NCBI RefSeq assembly: GCF_040719375.1
Contig: NZ_JBFDTP010000001.1
Coordinates: 1,364,001-1,428,000, forward strand
Source: Clostridium sp. AN503
Lineage (GTDB): Bacteria; Bacillota; Clostridia; Lachnospirales; Lachnospiraceae
Direction of reading: 5' to 3'
Length of the DNA: 64,000 nucleotides
In this document: positions 26,707 through 35,203 of the stretch, piece by piece
Layout: each line of letters starts with the position of its first letter
Numbering within the stretch: the first letter of the stretch is position 1
Position numbers and translations under genes: made by a program
Notes under the pieces: model-generated
Database searches by the model: none
Told to the model about the DNA's origin: nothing
The model's input: the letters and a program-made list of their open reading frames with translations, nothing else

Positions 26707-27270
26707 TTATTTGGCCTCCTTTGCCTTCTGGCTCAAAAGTGTGCGGACAACGCCTACAAGGGCTGTCAGAAGGATAATATAAACAACATTCACTTTAAAA
26801 TAGAAGTTGGCAATAAATGCTGCCGCCATAATGACAAACAGGAGCCAGTCTTTCGTCTTTGCGATACCGCAGGTCATGTCGTATACAACGGAAATGATGA
26901 CTGCGCAGACGCCTGACCGCATTCCTCCCAGCAGAGCCTGTATGACGGTATTGCTGCGGAATGCGCTGTAAAAGAAGGATACAATGGTGAGGATCACAAA
27001 CGGTGGGATGATGGCCCCGGCAACAGCACAGAAGATGCCGGGGATGCCGGCCAGCTTGTAGCCTACCACGATCGAACCGTTTACGGCGATCGCGCCGGGA
27101 GAGGACTGGGCGATGGCTACAAGATCCATCATTTCCTCCTCGTCGATCCAGTGGAGCTCATCCACGAATTTGTTCTTCAGCAGGGTGACGATCACGTAGC
27201 CGCCGCCGAAGGTGAAGGTGCTTAAATACAGCGTTGAAAAGAACAGTTTTCTTAAAATTTCTTTTTTCAT
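26707..27270 (-). CDS. chromate-transporter-family subunit, first of a pair
   Basis: This is a 187-residue CHR-domain protein, paralogous to the next gene. STFTFGGGYVIVTLLKNKF and AIAQSSPGAIAVNGSIVVGYK are the two conserved stretches, followed by several hydrophobic helices. It precedes its partner by 2 bp. The upstream gene on the same strand is a 171-residue hypothetical protein, and a LysR regulator lies beyond it in the opposite direction. The unit 27821-26141 is therefore probably LysR-controlled. Confidence 0.85.
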   Translation of the reverse strand: MKKEILRKLFFSTLYLSTFTFGGGYVIVTLLKNKFVDELHWIDEEEMMDLVAIAQSSPGAIAVNGSIVVGYKLAGIPGIFCAVAGAIIPPFVILTIVSFFYSAFRSNTVIQALLGGMRSGVCAVIISVVYDMTCGIAKTKDWLLFVIMAAAFIANFYFKVNVVYIILLTALVGVVRTLLSQKAKEAK

Positions 27271-27305
27271 GATCTGATTTTTAAAATCCTTTCTATATGA
27301 TTTAT

Positions 27306-27821
27306 TTATACAACTACAAACTCATTTTCCTTATCCAGATAACGGGAAAACAGGAAGATCCCCATGACAAGCATGACGTCAAGGGAGTCGTCAGCAGAGA
27401 CGTTCCATCCCCCGCTGACCCCGTTGTGGATCAGTTCCATCGCCTTCCTGCCGTCTTCCATCATAAGTATGAAGTTTTGGCTGTTCTGCATCTGGAGCCT
27501 GCAGGAGGCGCCAGGCAGCTTTATGGCAACATGGTCTGCGCGCGGTCCCCGGGAAAACGGATGGATGCCCGTTCCTCCGGTATATCCTGGCTGTCCTGCT
27601 GCAAGGAGATTCCCTGCAGGGTCTTTTATGATATACCGGTGAGCGGGATGCTGTGAGTCGGTTCCTGCCTCGACGATCTCGACAGAAACCTCCTGCGTGC
27701 CGTCGGCGGAGCAGAGCCGTTTATTCTGCGAATAGACCGGCGGTTTGATATAACAAAGGCAATCCTTTTTCTCATCCTGGCTTACAGGAAAAAGCCTGCC
27801 GTAATGAATGTGGTATTTCAT
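27306..27821 (-). CDS. hypothetical protein, possibly tubby/scramblase-like fold
   Basis: This is a 171-residue protein. ATG 27821 follows GAGGAGGGG, which decides against a start 42 bp earlier. The central part RYIIKDPAGNLLAAG and the C-terminal hydrophobic stretch LDVMLVMGIFLFSRYLDKENEF are reminiscent of tubby-C/LURP-one or scramblase-like beta barrels, which end in a buried helix. That is a weak impression. It is the first gene of the minus-strand unit with the two CHR transporter genes, starting about 100 bp from the divergent LysR gene. Confidence 0.6.
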   Translation of the reverse strand: MKYHIHYGRLFPVSQDEKKDCLCYIKPPVYSQNKRLCSADGTQEVSVEIVEAGTDSQHPAHRYIIKDPAGNLLAAGQPGYTGGTGIHPFSRGPRADHVAIKLPGASCRLQMQNSQNFILMMEDGRKAMELIHNGVSGGWNVSADDSLDVMLVMGIFLFSRYLDKENEFVVV

Positions 27822-27853
27822 AGGACCCCTCCTCTCTGCTACTACTATAGCAT

Positions 27854-27882
27854 TTGACATCATATAAATAAAATAATATAAT
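27854..27882 (+). promoter_or_regulatory. promoter of the LysR gene in the divergent region
   Basis: TTGACA (27854-27859) and TATAAT (27877-27882) are exactly 17 bp apart. The flanking AT-rich partial palindromes (such as TATCATAATGATA) are candidate LysR sites. Confidence 0.65.
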
Positions 27883-27926
27883 TATATCATAATGATAAGT
27901 AAAATGATATATAGAAGGGAGAAACC

Positions 27927-28850
27927 ATGACAATCCGGCATATCCGCATTTTTATGGAGGTCTGCAGCTGCCAGTGCAATCTGACACGGGCCGCGGAGCA
28001 GATGTATATGTCACAGCCCGCAGTGACGCTCGCCATCAAGGAGATCGAGCAGCAGTACGGCGTCCGCCTGTTTGACCGGCTGGGCAAGCGGCTGTATCTG
28101 ACAGAGGCAGGCAAGCAGCTTCAGTCCTATGCGATGCGCATCGGAGCCCTGTTTGATGACATGGAAAAGGGCATGAAGAACTGGGATGCCCTGGGGGTCC
28201 TTCGCATCGGTTCCAGCATCACGGTTGGCTCCCAGTTTATGCCGGATTATGTGTCTGTATTTTCTCAGCTCTACCCGGATACCGATGTGCGCGTGCAGAT
28301 CGGGACCTCTGATATGATCGAGCGGAAGCTGTTGGAGAATAAACTGGATTTTGCTCTGGTGGAGACTCCGGTACATCAGGAGCATCTTGTTTCCGAGGCA
28401 TATATGGAGGATGCCCTTGCGGTGATCGCCCCGGCCAGGATGCCGTTTCATGAGAACCAGGTCTTAAGTACGGAGGAATTTGTGCGGCAGAGGCTTCTTC
28501 TGCGGGAGCTGGGGAGCGGGACGCGGGAGGTGTTCAACCAGGTGATGGAGCGCCATGACCTGCATGTGGCTCCCGTGTGGGAGGCCATGAGCACCACGGC
28601 GCTGGTCAATGCGGTCATCCACGGACTGGGTATCGCGGTGGTCCCCCGGCGTATGGTGTCGGGCGTGGTGGAGCAGGGGCAGGTGTATGAACTGAAGGTG
28701 GATGGGCTGGAGTTTTGCAGGTGTTTTTATATCGTATATCACAGGGATAAGCTTTTGACAAAGTCCATGGAGGCGTTTATCAGCCTTTGTAGATATTATG
28801 AGCTGGATTATCCGCTGCCGCGGTACAGTGGGTTGAGTACGGCAGGGTAA
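27927..28850 (+). CDS. LysR-family transcriptional regulator
   Basis: This is a 307-residue LysR protein. The N-terminal winged helix (residues 1-60) includes LTRAAEQMYMSQPAVTLAIKEIEQQYGVRLFDR cut here as a family signature region, with recognition helix around SQPAVTLAIK. The substrate-binding half starts near residue 88 (LRIGSSITVGSQF). CysL/CysB-like features such as RELGSGTREVF are present. It is transcribed divergently from the hypothetical-plus-CHR transporter unit, the usual arrangement for a LysR activator of its neighbours. The effector is unknown; an oxyanion would fit the transporter family. Confidence 0.9.
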   Translation: MTIRHIRIFMEVCSCQCNLTRAAEQMYMSQPAVTLAIKEIEQQYGVRLFDRLGKRLYLTEAGKQLQSYAMRIGALFDDMEKGMKNWDALGVLRIGSSITVGSQFMPDYVSVFSQLYPDTDVRVQIGTSDMIERKLLENKLDFALVETPVHQEHLVSEAYMEDALAVIAPARMPFHENQVLSTEEFVRQRLLLRELGSGTREVFNQVMERHDLHVAPVWEAMSTTALVNAVIHGLGIAVVPRRMVSGVVEQGQVYELKVDGLEFCRCFYIVYHRDKLLTKSMEAFISLCRYYELDYPLPRYSGLSTAG

Positions 28851-28971
28851 AGGAGGAAATTATGCCTTGATACGGACAGGAATCTAAATGAGATAGAAGT
28901 CAATGGAACAGTAAAGCAAAGATACTGGATCAGCCTGGAAGCATAATGCGGAAACTCAAGTAACAAAACAG

Positions 28972-29000
28972 TTGACGTACGGCATGTAAATGAGTATACT
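28972..29000 (+). promoter_or_regulatory. promoter of the ribU transcript
   Basis: TTGACG (28972-28977) and TATACT (28995-29000) are 17 bp apart. Transcription would begin just ahead of the FMN riboswitch. Confidence 0.7.
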
Positions 29001-29017
29001 AAAAGAGTAAAATATAA

Positions 29018-29131
29018 GTTCTTCGGGGCAGGGTGCGATTCCCTACCGGCGGTATAGTCCGCGACCCGCTGCACAAGCGGTTGACCTGGTGAGATTCCAG
29101 GACCGACAGTATAGTCTGGATGAGAGAAGAA
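29018..29131 (+). promoter_or_regulatory. FMN riboswitch (RFN element)
   Basis: The conserved blocks are all present in order: TCTTCGGGGCAGGGTG, ATTCCCTACCGGCGGTAT, AGTCCGCGACCCG, a variable hairpin GCTGCACAAGC, GGTTGACCTGGTGAGATTCC, AGGACCGACAGTATAGTC, and the closing GATGAGAGAAGAA. It binds flavin mononucleotide and lowers expression of the following riboflavin transporter when FMN is plentiful. Confidence 0.95.
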
Positions 29132-29180
29132 ATTGTGTGGCAGCTTATATTAAGCGCACGACTCCTGTTAAGTATTGACG

Positions 29181-29209
29181 ACCCCGGATTTCCACGTCCG
29201 GGGTTTTTT
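29181..29209 (+). terminator. riboswitch-controlled terminator
   Basis: ACCCCGGA (29181-29188) pairs with TCCGGGGT (29197-29204), followed by TTTTTT. It lies between the FMN aptamer and ribU and is the expected expression platform for transcription attenuation. Confidence 0.85.
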
Positions 29210-29292
29210 GCGTTTCTGGAGCCAGCAGCCATATGATTCCTCTGAATGATGAACTTACATACGAACATAATTATTTTCAGGAGGAAGAAGAA

Positions 29293-29934
29293 ATGAAGGA
29301 AAACAGATTACTGACTACGAAAAATGTTGTGCTGATGGGCATGTTTGGCGCTCTGGCGGGTGTGCTGATGGTGTTTGAGCTGCCGCTGCCGTTTATTGCG
29401 CCGAGCTTTTATGGGCTGGATGTGAGCGAGGTGCCGGTTATGGTAGGGACCTTTGCACTGGGGCCGCTGGCTGGCGCAGTGATGGAGGTAGTCAAGGTTT
29501 TGGTGAAGCTGGTGCTCAAGCCTACCAGCACCGGTTTTGTAGGAGAATTGGCCAATCTGACCTTCGGATGCTGTATGGTAGTCCCGGCTGGCTTGATCTA
29601 TAAATACCGTAAGACGAAAAAGGGCGCAATGACGGGCCTTATGGTGGGAACGGTGCTGTTTACGGTAGTTGGAGTTATCGGCAATGCGCTGGTGATGCTT
29701 CCGTTCTACTCGAATTTCATGCCGCTTGATACCATCATCGCAGCGGGCGCAGCGATCAATCCGGCGATCAGTAATATCTGGACCTTTGCGGTGATCTGTG
29801 TAGGCCCGTTCAATCTGGTAAAGGGTATCGTTGTCTCCCTGATTACAGTCCTGGTGTATAAGCGGGTCAGCGTGGTGATCCATGACGCAGGCAGCGCTCA
29901 GGCAGAGAAACGCAGAAGCAGGGTACGTGCGTAA
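29293..29934 (+). CDS. ribU: riboflavin ECF transporter substrate-binding subunit RibU
   Basis: This is a 213-residue membrane protein with about six helices. The early stretch NVVLMGMFGALAGVLMVFELPLPF and then LDVSEVPVMVGTFALGP and GFVGELANLTFG match RibU, the S component that binds riboflavin and works with a shared EcfA/EcfT module coded elsewhere. ATG 29293 lies behind AGGAGGAAGAAG; an in-frame ATG at 29233 lies upstream. The FMN riboswitch in its leader confirms the vitamin. A hairpin at 29968 ends the transcript. Confidence 0.93.
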   Translation: MKENRLLTTKNVVLMGMFGALAGVLMVFELPLPFIAPSFYGLDVSEVPVMVGTFALGPLAGAVMEVVKVLVKLVLKPTSTGFVGELANLTFGCCMVVPAGLIYKYRKTKKGAMTGLMVGTVLFTVVGVIGNALVMLPFYSNFMPLDTIIAAGAAINPAISNIWTFAVICVGPFNLVKGIVVSLITVLVYKRVSVVIHDAGSAQAEKRRSRVRA

Positions 29935-29967
29935 TATTTGATAAAAAGAGAATATGTTTTAGCGTAA

Positions 29968-30003
29968 GGCTCCCTGTGGTACGGCTTGCACCGCAGGGAG
30001 TCT
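29968..30003 (+). terminator. terminator after ribU
   Basis: CTCCCTGTGGT (29970-29980) pairs with ACCGCAGGGAG (29990-30000) with one wobble pair, followed by TCTTGTGTT. Confidence 0.65.
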
Positions 30004-30057
30004 TGTGTTATGATAAATCGTAATGGAAAAAGTTTTAGGCCAAGGAAGCGAAAGAAT

Positions 30058-31113
30058 ATGGAAACGAAGCTGATCAAGATAAAGGATTCAAACGATATAC
30101 AGGACGCGGAGCTTTTGGAGGCGGCGCAGATCCTCCGGGACGGCGGGCTGGTGGCATTTCCCACAGAGACTGTGTATGGACTGGGCGCCAATGCGCTTGA
30201 CGAGCAGGCCGCGAAAAAGATCTACGCAGCGAAAGGGCGGCCGTCGGACAATCCGCTGATCGCTCATATCTCTTGCCTTAAGGAGCTGGAACCCTTGGTT
30301 GCCGAAGTGCCGGAGGCGGGAAGAAAGCTGGCACAGGCATACTGGCCGGGGCCTTTGACCCTGGTGTTCCCCAAGAGCGGCAGGGTGCCTTATGGCACTA
30401 CAGGAGGCCTGGATACGGTGGCGGTGCGGATGCCCAGCGATCCGGTGGCGAACCGGCTGATCGCATTGGCGGGAGTGCCGGTCGCTGCGCCCAGCGCCAA
30501 TACCTCGGGGCGGCCAAGCCCTACCACAGCACAGCATGTATGGCAGGATATGGAAGGGAAGATTGAGATGATCCTGGACGGCGGCCCGGTAGGGATCGGG
30601 GTGGAGTCCACGATCGTGGATGTGTCCGGCCCGGTGCCGGCCCTGCTCCGTCCCGGCGCGGTCACGATGGAGATGCTGGAGGCTGTAGTGGGCCGAGTAG
30701 AGGTCGATCCGACGCTTCAGGGACCGCTTAAGGCGGATGTGAGGCCGAAGGCGCCGGGGATGAAGTACCGGCACTATGCTCCGCAGGCGGAGCTGACCCT
30801 GGTGGAAGGGGAGCTGGATTCTGTGGTCGGCAGGATCAATTTTCTTGTAAAAGAAAAGCTGGGCCAGAAATATCATGTGGGCGTGATCTGCACCGATGAG
30901 ACCAGAGACCGCTACCACTATGGAGAGGTGCGCAGCGTAGGACTGCGGGCGAAGGAGGAGACCATTGCCCACAACCTGTTTGCAGTCCTTCGGGAGTTTG
31001 ATGATCTGCAGGTGGACTGTATTTATTCAGAGAGCTTTTCAAAGGATCACTTAGGCCAGGCCATCATGAACCGGCTGACCAAGGCGGCGGGATATCACAT
31101 TATCCGTGTTTGA
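30058..31113 (+). CDS. threonylcarbamoyl-AMP synthase (Sua5/YwlC)
   Basis: This is a 351-residue two-domain Sua5-type enzyme. The YrdC domain (about 10-200) shows FPTETVYGLGANAL, KGRPSDNPL, RMPSDPVANRLI and APSANTSGRPSPTTAQHV. A SPGMKYRHYAP-like linker (APGMKYRHYAPQAEL) leads to the C-terminal Sua5 domain. It makes threonylcarbamoyl-adenylate from Thr, bicarbonate and ATP, the first step of t6A37 in ANN-decoding tRNAs. ATG 30058 behind AAGGAAGCGAAAG is preferred to 29986. It is followed by dCMP deaminase. Confidence 0.93.
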   Translation: METKLIKIKDSNDIQDAELLEAAQILRDGGLVAFPTETVYGLGANALDEQAAKKIYAAKGRPSDNPLIAHISCLKELEPLVAEVPEAGRKLAQAYWPGPLTLVFPKSGRVPYGTTGGLDTVAVRMPSDPVANRLIALAGVPVAAPSANTSGRPSPTTAQHVWQDMEGKIEMILDGGPVGIGVESTIVDVSGPVPALLRPGAVTMEMLEAVVGRVEVDPTLQGPLKADVRPKAPGMKYRHYAPQAELTLVEGELDSVVGRINFLVKEKLGQKYHVGVICTDETRDRYHYGEVRSVGLRAKEETIAHNLFAVLREFDDLQVDCIYSESFSKDHLGQAIMNRLTKAAGYHIIRV

Positions 31114-31180
31114 GCATATGGGGATGTGGCGGCTGCGAGGGGCTGGGAGCGTTAATAACTGTTTGAAAAGGAGGCGCAGG

Positions 31181-31684
31181 ATGTCTGAGACAACAAATAA
31201 GAGAGTGGATTATATTTCCTGGGACGAGTATTTTATGGGCGTGGCGGACATGTCCGGCAGACGGTCCAAAGACCCCAATACCCAGGTGGGGGCGTGCATT
31301 GTCAGCCAGGACAACAAGATCATGTCCATGGGCTATAATGGATTTCCAAAAGGCTGTTCGGATGATGAATTTCCCTGGGGCAAGGAGGCTGAGACTACGG
31401 ACCCGTACAGCGCCAAGTATCTGTACGTGACCCACAGCGAGCTTAACGCTATCTTGAATTACCGGGGCGGAAGCCTGGAGGGGAGCAAGCTGTATGTGAC
31501 CCTGTTTCCCTGCAACGAGTGCGCCAAGGCCATCATTCAGGCCGGGATCAAGACGATCATATATAAAGAAGATAAATATCCCGATTCCCCGTCTGTGAGG
31601 GCGTCCAAGCGGATGCTGAATTCTGCGGGAGTGCGGTATTACCAGTATGAGAAAACAGGCAGAAAGATAGAGATAGATGTGTAA
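31181..31684 (+). CDS. deoxycytidylate deaminase (ComEB-type)
   Basis: This is a 167-residue zinc deaminase. THSELNAILN carries the His and catalytic Glu, and TLFPCNECAKAIIQAG carries the two Cys zinc ligands. DPNTQVGACIV and GYNGFPKGCSDDEFPW are characteristic of dCMP deaminases, which make dUMP for thymidylate synthesis. ATG 31181 has AAAAGGAGG upstream. It ends 3 bp before the radical SAM gene. Confidence 0.9.
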   Translation: MSETTNKRVDYISWDEYFMGVADMSGRRSKDPNTQVGACIVSQDNKIMSMGYNGFPKGCSDDEFPWGKEAETTDPYSAKYLYVTHSELNAILNYRGGSLEGSKLYVTLFPCNECAKAIIQAGIKTIIYKEDKYPDSPSVRASKRMLNSAGVRYYQYEKTGRKIEIDV

Positions 31685-31687
31685 ACG

Positions 31688-33535
31688 ATGAAATTTTTGT
31701 TAGTGGCGGTCAACGCGAAATATATTCACTCCAATCCGGGAGTGTACAGTTTAAAAACATATGCGCAGTGCAGCCAGGGAGACCCGGATCCGGAAGGAAC
31801 GGGCCTCCCTTGTGTGCATGTAGAGATAGCGGAGTATACGATTAATAACCAGATGGAGCGGATCCTGGAGGATATCTATCTTAGAAAACCGGATATGGTG
31901 GGGATCTCCTGTTATATCTGGAATGTGACCTATGCGCTTGATCTGGCCCGCGACCTTCACAAGGTCCTGCCGGATACGGATATCTGGCTGGGGGGACCGG
32001 AGGTGTCCTTCGATGCGCCGGATCTGCTTGCGCGGGAGCCGGAGGTATTCGGGGTGATGAAAGGCGAGGGCGAGGAGACCTTCGCCGGGCTTTTGGAGTG
32101 CTATGAGGCGCTGGGAATGAGTGTGCGGGAATGGGCGGCTGTACGCGGGAACAGTGTGCCGGGAATGACAGAGGTGGGGCAGCGCTTCTTAAAAGGCCTT
32201 GAACAGATAGATGGCCTGACCTGGCGCAACCCGGACGGCACAATATCCGACCGACCGGTTCACCCGGTGATGGATATGAGCCGGATACCGTTTCTCTATC
32301 AAGATATGGAAGGCTTTGAAAACCGGATCGTGTACTATGAGAGCAGCCGCGGATGTCCGTTTTCATGCAGCTACTGCCTGTCCTCCATCGATAAGTCGGT
32401 GCGGTTCCGGGATCTGGAGCTGGTGAAGAAGGAGCTTGCATTTTTCCTGGAGCGGCAGGTCCCCCAGGTAAAGTTTGTGGACCGGACATTCAACTGCAAA
32501 AAGAGCCATGCCATGGAAATCTGGAGTTATATCCTGGAGCATGACAACGGCGTGACCAATTTCCATTTTGAGATCGCGGCAGATCTGCTGGATGAAGATG
32601 CGCTGGAGCTGATCGGCAGGATGCGGCCGGGGCTGATCCAGCTGGAGATCGGTGTGCAGAGCACCAACCCGGATACGATCCGGGAGATACACCGGAAAAT
32701 GGATCTGGAAGAAGTGCGGCGGATCACGGCACGGATCAATGCGGGGCATAATGTACATCAGCACCTGGATCTGATCGCAGGACTGCCTTTCGAGGATTAT
32801 GAAAGCTTCCGGCGTTCTTTTAACGACGTATATGCCATGGAACCGGATCAGCTGCAGCTTGGATTTTTGAAGGTGTTAAAAGGCTCTCATATGTATGAGA
32901 TGGCGGAGCAGTACGGGCTGGTTTACAGGACTCTGCCGCCCTATGAGGTGCTGTCCACCAGATGGCTTTCCTACGGAGATGTGCTGAAACTGAAAGGGAT
33001 TGAGGACATGGTGGAGGTCTACTATAACAGCGGGCAGTTCACCGGGACCTTAAAACTGCTGGTCCAGGAGTTTGAAGATGCATTTGCCATGTTTGAAGCC
33101 CTGGCTGCGTATTATTCAGAGCATGGGCTGGCCGGGCTCAATCACAGCCGGCTGGCAAGGTATGAGATCCTGCATGATCTGATCTGCAAAATCGCAGCAG
33201 GGAAGTGCAGGGAAGTGGTTCCTTTGAGGGCCCATCCCCTTTGTGAGTACGAGGACGCTCTGATGTGTGACCTGTACCTGCGGGAAAATGTAAAGAGCAG
33301 ACCATCCTTTGCGCCGGACCAGAGTCCATTTAAGAACCAGATCCGTGTGATGGCGCCGGAGTTTCGAAGCCTTGGCACGCAGATCCACGTGGAGGTGCTG
33401 CAGTCAGGACAGATGCTGCTTTTCGATTACCGCCGGAAGGACCCTTTGAACCGAAATGCAGCGGTAACAGGGCTGGGACAGACGGCCAGCATGCCGGAGG
33501 GAAAGAATGGAAGCGGCAGTCCAGGCACCAGATGA
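31688..33535 (+). CDS. B12-binding radical SAM protein with DUF4080-type C-terminus
   Basis: This is a 615-residue protein. An N-terminal cobalamin-binding-like domain (1-170) contains KPDMVGISCYIWNVTYALDLAR and WLGGPEVSFD. The radical SAM barrel begins near residue 215, with SSRGCPFSCSYCLSS supplying the CxxxCxxC iron-sulfur site. LIQLEIGVQSTNPDTIREIHR follows, then a C-terminal domain (about 400-600). Such proteins catalyse radical methylations or rearrangements, but this subfamily has no assigned reaction. It starts 3 bp after the dCMP deaminase gene, and its end lies 34 bp before the nth start. Confidence 0.83.
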   Translation: MKFLLVAVNAKYIHSNPGVYSLKTYAQCSQGDPDPEGTGLPCVHVEIAEYTINNQMERILEDIYLRKPDMVGISCYIWNVTYALDLARDLHKVLPDTDIWLGGPEVSFDAPDLLAREPEVFGVMKGEGEETFAGLLECYEALGMSVREWAAVRGNSVPGMTEVGQRFLKGLEQIDGLTWRNPDGTISDRPVHPVMDMSRIPFLYQDMEGFENRIVYYESSRGCPFSCSYCLSSIDKSVRFRDLELVKKELAFFLERQVPQVKFVDRTFNCKKSHAMEIWSYILEHDNGVTNFHFEIAADLLDEDALELIGRMRPGLIQLEIGVQSTNPDTIREIHRKMDLEEVRRITARINAGHNVHQHLDLIAGLPFEDYESFRRSFNDVYAMEPDQLQLGFLKVLKGSHMYEMAEQYGLVYRTLPPYEVLSTRWLSYGDVLKLKGIEDMVEVYYNSGQFTGTLKLLVQEFEDAFAMFEALAAYYSEHGLAGLNHSRLARYEILHDLICKIAAGKCREVVPLRAHPLCEYEDALMCDLYLRENVKSRPSFAPDQSPFKNQIRVMAPEFRSLGTQIHVEVLQSGQMLLFDYRRKDPLNRNAAVTGLGQTASMPEGKNGSGSPGTR

Positions 33536-33569
33536 TCAGTATATAGAAGAGATTCGACGGAGGAATGAT

Positions 33570-34223
33570 ATGGCAAAACGTGAGACAAAAGCCCAGCGGG
33601 ACGCCCGGGTCAGCCGGATCCTGGCGGCGCTTGACAAAGAATATGGAACAGAATACCGTTGTTATTTAAATCATGAGACGCCGTGGCAGCTTCTGATCGC
33701 GGTCATCATGAGCGCCCAGTGCACGGATGCGCGGGTAAACATTGTGACGGCCGATCTGTTCCGCAAATATGACACCCTGGAGAAATTTGCGCAGGCTGAT
33801 ATAAAGGAGCTGGAAAAGGACATCCACTCCACGGGTTTTTATCACATGAAGGCAAAGAATATCATTGCCTGCTGCAAAGCGCTGGTGGAGCAGTATGGCG
33901 GCGAGGTGCCGCGCACCATGGAGGAGCTGACCGCCCTGGCAGGAGTGGGGCGCAAGACAGCCAACGTGATCCGGGGGAATATTTACAATGAACCGAGCAT
34001 CGTGGTGGATACCCATGTAAAACGCATATCCAGGAAGCTTGGCCTGGCAAAATCGGAAGACCCGGAAAAGATAGAATATGAACTGATGAAGGTGCTGCCG
34101 AAGGACCACTGGATCCTGTGGAATATCCATATCATCACGCTGGGGCGGACGGTCTGTGTAGCGCGGAGCCCCAAATGTTCACAGTGCTTCCTGAGAGAAG
34201 AATGTCCGTCGGCGGAAGCCTGA
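33570..34223 (+). CDS. nth: endonuclease III
   Basis: This is a 217-residue HhH-GPD DNA glycosylase/AP lyase. The hairpin-helix-hairpin LAGVGRKTANVI contains the catalytic Lys, VVDTHVKRISRKLG the Asp, and the C-terminal C-x6-C-x2-C-x5-C cluster (CVARSPKCSQCFLREEC) binds [4Fe-4S]. It removes oxidised pyrimidines. ATG 33570 lies behind CGGAGGAATGAT; an in-frame start at 33507 overlaps the previous gene and is less likely. Confidence 0.94.
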   Translation: MAKRETKAQRDARVSRILAALDKEYGTEYRCYLNHETPWQLLIAVIMSAQCTDARVNIVTADLFRKYDTLEKFAQADIKELEKDIHSTGFYHMKAKNIIACCKALVEQYGGEVPRTMEELTALAGVGRKTANVIRGNIYNEPSIVVDTHVKRISRKLGLAKSEDPEKIEYELMKVLPKDHWILWNIHIITLGRTVCVARSPKCSQCFLREECPSAEA

Positions 34224-34300
34224 ATCAGGGAAACGGGTGAAAAGAGCGGGGAAAGCGGTTGGAAATCCAGGTGAAAAACAGATGGAAAAGGTAAGAGAAC

Positions 34301-35035
34301 ATGGAAACTGATGTGAATGCGAAAATAGCGGCACAGGCTTATGTGGCGGTGGATCTAGAGACGACCGGCCTGGATCCGAAGCGGGACAGGATCATTGAGA
34401 TCGGAGCAGTACGGGTGGAGAATGGCCGTGAGACGGCGCAGTTTCATACCATGATCAATCCACACAGGGAGCTTGCGGAGCGGATCACGGAGCTGACCGG
34501 GATCTCCGGGGATATGGTGGAGGATGCGCCTGATATTGGGGATATCCTGTCACAGTTTCTGGATTTTTGTGGAAAACTTCCGCTGCTGGGGCATCATGTG
34601 ATATTTGACTATAGCTTTTTGAAACGGGCGGCGGTCAATCTGGGGATGGAGTTTGAGCGGGAGGGGATCGATACCCTGAAGCTCTGCCGCAGATTCATGC
34701 CGGAGGAAGAGCGGAAGAATCTTGCAGCAGCATGTGCCTTTTACGGGATTGAGCGGGAAACGGCCCACCGGGCGTTGTCGGATGCAAGGGACGCAAACGG
34801 GCTTTATCAGAAGCTGTTTTTGACCTATGGAGAGTCAGAACCGGAGGCATTTATCCCCAAACCGCTGATCTACAAGGCAAAAAGGGAGCAGCCGGCGTCG
34901 AAAAAGCAAAAAGAGGACTTGCGGTATTTACTAAAATATCATAAAATAGATTTACCTGTGCAGATTGATTATCTGAGCCGGAATGAGATATCCCGGATCA
35001 AGGATAAGATCATCTCACAGTATGGAAGAATCTAA
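34301..35035 (+). CDS. DEDDh 3'-5' exonuclease (DnaQ/PolC exonuclease-like)
   Basis: This is a 244-residue protein. Exo I is VAVDLETTGLDPKRDRIIEIGAV, Exo II GHHVIFDYSFLKRA, and Exo III HRALSDARDANGLY with the catalytic His. The exonuclease domain ends near residue 175. A basic extension of about 55 residues (KKQKEDLRYLLKYHK...RIKDKIIS) follows, which short epsilon-like enzymes lack. It could act in repair or RNA/DNA trimming. It follows nth by about 78 bp in the same direction. Confidence 0.87.
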   Translation: METDVNAKIAAQAYVAVDLETTGLDPKRDRIIEIGAVRVENGRETAQFHTMINPHRELAERITELTGISGDMVEDAPDIGDILSQFLDFCGKLPLLGHHVIFDYSFLKRAAVNLGMEFEREGIDTLKLCRRFMPEEERKNLAAACAFYGIERETAHRALSDARDANGLYQKLFLTYGESEPEAFIPKPLIYKAKREQPASKKQKEDLRYLLKYHKIDLPVQIDYLSRNEISRIKDKIISQYGRI

Positions 35036-35071
35036 AAACAGCAAACAGATTAAAAAGAGGTGAATTTCATT

Positions 35072-35179
35072 ATGATGAACATGCATAATAATAAGGGTAG
35101 AAGAATTTTCGCAGCAATTGTGATTGTAGTCCTGGTGCTTGCTATGGTAGTGCCGGTTGTATTGTCTGCAATGGTCTAG
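35072..35179 (+). CDS. 35-residue single-span membrane peptide
   Basis: ATG 35072 lies behind AAAGAGGTGAATTTC, and TAG ends the frame at 35179. The product starts MMNMHNNKGRR and continues as one hydrophobic helix rich in Val, Leu and Ala. The basic N-terminus predicts an inside-facing start. It is located between the exonuclease and the VanW gene. The good ribosome site and clear charge/helix design argue for a real small protein. Confidence 0.6.
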   Translation: MMNMHNNKGRRIFAAIVIVVLVLAMVVPVVLSAMV

Positions 35180-35203
35180 GGAAGGGATACGAGGAGCCTG
35201 ATT

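Noticed and set aside
28866..28946. Short coding-like frame (LDTDRNLNEIEVNGTV) between the LysR gene and the FMN riboswitch
   Set aside because: It has no start codon, is only 26 codons long and has no recognisable relative; AAGGAGG nearby leads into a two-codon frame. It may be a remnant, but cannot be supported.
30088..30972. 294-codon minus-strand frame opposite the Sua5/YwlC gene
   Set aside because: The His/Arg/Leu-rich translation has no motif; the + strand gene explains the open frame.
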